A stretch of DNA of 37,241 nt from NCBI RefSeq assembly GCF_002289345.1, contig NZ_NSDG01000052.1:118338-155578 (forward strand), in the 5' to 3' direction. Within the stretch, counting starts at the first letter, position 1, and each line of letters begins with the position of its first letter. Positions 33,954 through 37,241 of the stretch are shown here, one piece after another. Position numbers and translations under genes: made by a program. The notes under the pieces were generated by a model, which was given only the letters and a program-made list of their open reading frames with translations, was not told where the DNA came from and did not search any database. Source of the stretch: Pseudoalteromonas sp. HM-SA03. GTDB lineage: Bacteria; Pseudomonadota; Gammaproteobacteria; Enterobacterales; Alteromonadaceae.

Positions 33954-34691
33954 ATGTGGAAGTGGTTACATCCTTATGCCAAAGCGGAGCGTGCTTACCA
34001 ACTGTGTAACACCTTGCTTCCTTACTTTGCCGTGATTGCGGTAGTGGGCTTAATTGTTGGATGGGTTTGGGGGTTAGCCTATGCGCCAGCCGACTACCAA
34101 CAAAAAGACAGCTATCGTATTATCTTTATTCATGTGCCGTCGGCTATCTGGTCAATGGGCGCATACTCTTCTATGGCTATTGCGGCTATTGTTGCCTTGG
34201 TATGGCAAATTCGTAATGCTGAACTGGCGGTTATAGCAATTGCACCTATTGGTGCGGCAATGACTGCGATTGCGTTAATCACTGGTGCAGCTTGGGGTAA
34301 ACCTATGTGGGGCGCTTGGTGGGTCTGGGATGCAAGATTGACCTCAGAGCTTATTCTATTGTTTTTGTACTTCGGTGTTTTGTCTCTATATCATGCCTTT
34401 GAAGATAAAAAATCAGGTGGTCGAGCTGCCTGTATTCTTGCCATTGTCGGGGTCGTTAATCTGCCTATTATTCATTTCTCGGTAGAGTGGTGGAATACGC
34501 TGCATCAGGGATCAACTATCACCAAATTTGATACTTCAGCGATTGATCCTTCCATGTTGTGGCCTTTGTTGATCAACATAGTGGCGTTTGCTGGTGTGCT
34601 TGGCGTGGTTACGCTAATTCGTTTGAAAAATGAAATTTTACGAAGCGAGCAGCACCGTCCTTGGGTCCGCGAATTAGTGAATAGGGGTTAA
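33954..34691 (+). CDS. ccmC: Heme-handling protein CcmC
   Basis: Loads heme onto CcmE in the periplasm. The 245-aa product has six TM helices and the WWD-type periplasmic motif WGAWWVWDARLTSE (about 120-133) together with conserved His residues in the flanking loops (IFIHVPSA; IIHFSVEWWNTLHQG). All are intact. It begins one base after ccmB and precedes ccmD by two bases. Confidence 0.96.
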   Translation: MWKWLHPYAKAERAYQLCNTLLPYFAVIAVVGLIVGWVWGLAYAPADYQQKDSYRIIFIHVPSAIWSMGAYSSMAIAAIVALVWQIRNAELAVIAIAPIGAAMTAIALITGAAWGKPMWGAWWVWDARLTSELILLFLYFGVLSLYHAFEDKKSGGRAACILAIVGVVNLPIIHFSVEWWNTLHQGSTITKFDTSAIDPSMLWPLLINIVAFAGVLGVVTLIRLKNEILRSEQHRPWVRELVNRG

Positions 34692-34693
34692 TC

Positions 34694-34897
34694 ATGCAGT
34701 TTGAATCCTTCAGTGAATTTTTAGCCATGGGTGGCTATGGCTTTTATGTTTGGCTCTCATTTGGCTCATGTGCATTAATACTGGCTGGTATGTTAGTCGG
34801 CTCTATCTTGGATGGTAAGGCGCTAAAGCAAGCAGTTAAAGCGCAAATGGCAAGAGAAGCACGGATTAAAAAAGCAAAAGAGGAGTCACAAGCATGA
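34694..34897 (+). CDS. ccmD: Small membrane protein CcmD
   Basis: Small subunit of CcmABCD needed for release of holo-CcmE. At 67 aa it has one TM helix (about 15-40, [21 protein letters not shown]) and a basic cytoplasmic C-terminus ([17 protein letters not shown]), the standard CcmD layout. Its TGA overlaps the ccmE ATG by four bases. Confidence 0.93.
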   Translation: MQFESFSEFLAMGGYGFYVWLSFGSCALILAGMLVGSILDGKALKQAVKAQMAREARIKKAKEESQA

Positions 34898-35373
34898 ATC
34901 CTAGACGCAAAAAGAGATTATTCACCGTTGTGGCCGTTATCTTTGGTATTGGCGCAGCGGTCGGGCTTACGCTTTACGCACTACAAGAAAATATCAATTT
35001 GTTTTACACGCCGAGCGAGCTTGTTGAAGGTAAAGGTGAGTTAAAAGAAATCCCGCAAATTGGCCAGAAACTGCGTATTGGCGGGATGGTTGTGCCAGGC
35101 TCAGTGGTGCGTGATGAAACGTCTTTAGATGTGTCATTTAAACTTATTGACACTGGTCCTATGGTTACTATTCGTTATAAAGGCATTCTTCCTGATCTAT
35201 TCCGTGAAGGTCAAGGTATTGTAGCGCAAGGGACGTTAGTTGAGTCTAATGTAGTTGAAGCGTTTGAAGTACTTGCCAAGCACGATGAAGAGTATATGCC
35301 ATCAGAAGTGGCAGAAGCCGTGAAAGGCATTAAGCACGAAAAGCCAAAATATAATTTAAACAGCGAGAACTAA
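34894..35373 (+). CDS. ccmE: Periplasmic heme chaperone CcmE
   Basis: Carries heme covalently from CcmC to the CcmF/H ligase. The 159-aa product has a basic N-terminus ([10 protein letters not shown]), a membrane anchor (about 10-30) and an OB-fold domain (about 45-130). The heme-binding H130 and Y134 are present in [10 protein letters not shown], at the same numbering as E. coli CcmE. The C-terminal tail is short and hydrophilic. Confidence 0.97.
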   Translation: MNPRRKKRLFTVVAVIFGIGAAVGLTLYALQENINLFYTPSELVEGKGELKEIPQIGQKLRIGGMVVPGSVVRDETSLDVSFKLIDTGPMVTIRYKGILPDLFREGQGIVAQGTLVESNVVEAFEVLAKHDEEYMPSEVAEAVKGIKHEKPKYNLNSEN

Positions 35374-35374
35374 A

Positions 35375-37241
35375 ATGGTCCCAGAAATAGGTTACTTCGC
35401 CTTAGTTCTGGCGATGGCATTGAGCTTATTACTGTGTATTTTCCCATTGTGGGGTGCTTATACGGGTAATTTGAGGCTGATGAAAGCCGCTCCTTCACTG
35501 GCCGTTGGTCAGTGTATTCTAGTTGTTTTCTCATTTATGGTACTGATCTACATCACATTAATGGATGACTTTACGGTTGCGTATGTGGCACATCATTCGA
35601 GCAGTACTTTACCTTGGTATTATAAAATCACCTCAACATGGGGTGGACACGAAGGCGCAATTTTACTGTGGTTGGTAATGCAATCCATGTGGACCATGCT
35701 GGTTGCTGTGATGTCAAAGTCGCTACCGTGGGTATTACGAGCGCGTGTGTTAGGTGTACTTGGCTTTTTAGGGGTGGGTTTTATGCTCTATACCCTGTGG
35801 ATGTCGAGCCCGTTTGAGCGTTTGCTTCCTTACTTCCCTGTAGAAGGGCGTGATTTAAACCCATTGCTGCAAGACCCAGGTATGATCATTCACCCGCCGC
35901 TCCTTTATATGGGTTATGTTGGCTTATCTGTGTCTTTCTCTTTTGCAATTGCTGCGCTTTTAACCGGTAAACTTGATAATACTTGGGCTAAATGGTCTCG
36001 TCCTTGGACAATGGCCGCATGGGGCTTTCTTACTCTAGGCATTACAATTGGTAGTTGGTGGGCGTACTCAGAGCTTGGCTGGGGCGGTTGGTGGTTCTGG
36101 GATCCGGTGGAAAACGCTTCACTGATGCCTTGGCTTGTTGCAACCGCTTTATTGCATTCACTCGCAGTAACGGAAAAACGTGGTGTGTTTAAGTCTTGGA
36201 CAGTACTACTTGCTATCACCGCGTTTAGTTTATGTTTACTGGGTACCTTTATCGTTCGCTCAGGCATTATCGTATCGGTGCATGCGTTTGCAACCGATCC
36301 TGACCGTGGTTTATATATCCTGTCATTCTTAGCTGTGGTTGTGGGTGGCAGCTTAGCGCTTTACGCACTGCGCGTAGCTCAAGTATATAGCGAAGGGCGT
36401 TATCAATTCATTTCGCGTGAAGTGGCGCTATGGATCAACAATATCTTCTTAGTGGTTGCGACCTTGATTGTATTATTGGGCACGCTATTGCCTATGATCC
36501 ACAAAGAGTTGGGCTTAGGCTCTATTTCTATTGGCGTACCTTTCTTTAACCAAATGTTTGCGATATTAATCGTGCCGTTCGCGATTTTGCTGGGTTTAGC
36601 CCCTATGCTGCGCTGGAAACAAAATAAAATGCCGCCACTAGTGAAAAAATGGGCTGTATTGATTGCGGTGAGTTTAGTGCTCACCGCGACGTGGTTGTAC
36701 TCGAGCTACGAAGTGGTGGCACCACTAACGTTTGTTGCGACAGCGCTGGCTGTGTGGATAAGTGTGGCTACTGCTGCTGACTTATTTAATAAAGTGACTG
36801 TTCACCCAAGTGTTGCGATCGGCTTTAAAAAGCTAGGATTGAGCTATTGGGCAATGGTACTTGGGCACATTGGTATTGCCTTTGTTATCGCGTCGGTGAC
36901 GCTAACTTCAGCATACTCAGTTGAGCGCTCCGTGAGCATGAAACCCGGTGAAACGGCGATGCTAAACGAGTACGAATATCGCTTTGATGGCGTAAAAGAA
37001 ATTCGAGGCCCGAACTACGGTGGTCATGCTGGCGTAGTGACGGTATTCAAAAATGGTAAAAAAGTAACCGAGCTGCATGCAGAAAAACGCCGTTATGATG
37101 TAGGGATGCAGTTTATGACCGAAGCCGCTATTGATGATGGTTTCTTCCGTGATTTATATTTAGCACTCGGCGAGCCGCTTTCTGCAGGCGCGTGGTCGCT
37201 TAGGATCTATCACAAACCATACGTACGCTGGATGTGGCTAA
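35375..37241 (+). CDS. ccmF: Cytochrome c heme ligase subunit CcmF (partial)
   Basis: Heme lyase component that joins heme to apocytochrome c. The reading frame opens at the ATG at 35375, one base after the ccmE stop, and stays open for 622 codons to the window edge, so the C-terminal few percent is missing (the family is usually about 650 aa). Visible blocks: TSTWGGHEGAILLW (about 86-99), PLLQDPGMIIHPPLLYMGY, the WWD motif WGGWWFWDPVENAS (about 234-247), and GTFIVRSGIIVSVHAFATDP. Multiple TM helices run throughout, with a large periplasmic loop near the end. It has no internal stop or frameshift. Confidence 0.96.
   Translation, partial: MVPEIGYFALVLAMALSLLLCIFPLWGAYTGNLRLMKAAPSLAVGQCILVVFSFMVLIYITLMDDFTVAYVAHHSSSTLPWYYKITSTWGGHEGAILLWLVMQSMWTMLVAVMSKSLPWVLRARVLGVLGFLGVGFMLYTLWMSSPFERLLPYFPVEGRDLNPLLQDPGMIIHPPLLYMGYVGLSVSFSFAIAALLTGKLDNTWAKWSRPWTMAAWGFLTLGITIGSWWAYSELGWGGWWFWDPVENASLMPWLVATALLHSLAVTEKRGVFKSWTVLLAITAFSLCLLGTFIVRSGIIVSVHAFATDPDRGLYILSFLAVVVGGSLALYALRVAQVYSEGRYQFISREVALWINNIFLVVATLIVLLGTLLPMIHKELGLGSISIGVPFFNQMFAILIVPFAILLGLAPMLRWKQNKMPPLVKKWAVLIAVSLVLTATWLYSSYEVVAPLTFVATALAVWISVATAADLFNKVTVHPSVAIGFKKLGLSYWAMVLGHIGIAFVIASVTLTSAYSVERSVSMKPGETAMLNEYEYRFDGVKEIRGPNYGGHAGVVTVFKNGKKVTELHAEKRRYDVGMQFMTEAAIDDGFFRDLYLALGEPLSAGAWSLRIYHKPYVRWMWL

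Noticed and set aside
1-37241. CRISPR arrays, tRNA/rRNA genes, insertion sequences, prophage or attachment sites
   Set aside because: No regularly spaced repeats, clover-leaf candidates, transposase/integrase frames or terminal inverted repeats were seen; the window is dense core flagellar, chemotaxis and ccm coding sequence.

Overview
The window is a gammaproteobacterial polar-flagellum and chemotaxis locus followed by the start of a cytochrome c maturation (ccm) operon. Gene order (flrBC, fliEFGHIJ, fliKLMNOPQR-flhB, flhAFG-fliA, cheYZAB, parC-parP-cheW, DUF2802, then ccmABCDEF), the FlrBC/sigma-54 style of control, the FlhF/FlhG pair and the moderate GC content point to a marine Alteromonadales bacterium. 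Pseudoalteromonas is my best guess, from protein flavour and synteny only; no database was searched.

Layout. Positions 1-665: a terminator-like hairpin and a minus-strand tag gene (3-methyladenine DNA glycosylase I). 902-3378: flrB and flrC, a histidine kinase and a sigma-54 activator. 3636-9409: fliE to fliJ (rod adaptor, MS ring, switch FliG, export ATPase complex). 9552-17164: fliK to flhB (hook-length ruler, C-ring FliM/N, export gate FliOPQR/FlhB). 17248-22435: flhA, flhF, flhG and fliA (export gate, polar placement and number control, sigma-28). 22478-29312: cheY, cheZ, cheA, cheB, a ParA-like parC, a CheW-like parP and cheW. 29313-29744: a DUF2802 membrane/coiled-coil protein. 29785-32539: a minus-strand pair made of a large FliK-like protein and a free-standing FlhB C-terminal-domain homologue. 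32643-37241: ccmA to ccmF, with ccmF cut by the window edge.

Regulation visible in the sequence. Four intergenic sigma-54 (-24/-12) elements with exact 10-base GG-to-GC spacing lie before flrB, fliE, fliK and flhA, and split the locus into transcription units. They share the pattern TTGG-N2-CG-N5-TGC. flrA, which should activate flrBC, is not in the window; a minus-strand tag gene lies upstream of flrB.

Most of the region is ordinary core flagellar biology. The points that merit a second look are: (i) a near-ideal intrinsic terminator inside the first codons of the DUF2802 gene just after cheW, which looks like translation-dependent attenuation; (ii) three copies of a FliM/CheZ-like acidic helix motif in the CheA linker; (iii) the FliK-like plus FlhB-CC-like pair, a possible second export-switch module; (iv) a 12-bp perfect hairpin that contains the cheA stop codon; and (v) the set of sigma-54 promoters, including one placed immediately after the fliJ stop with a leader of about 114 nt.
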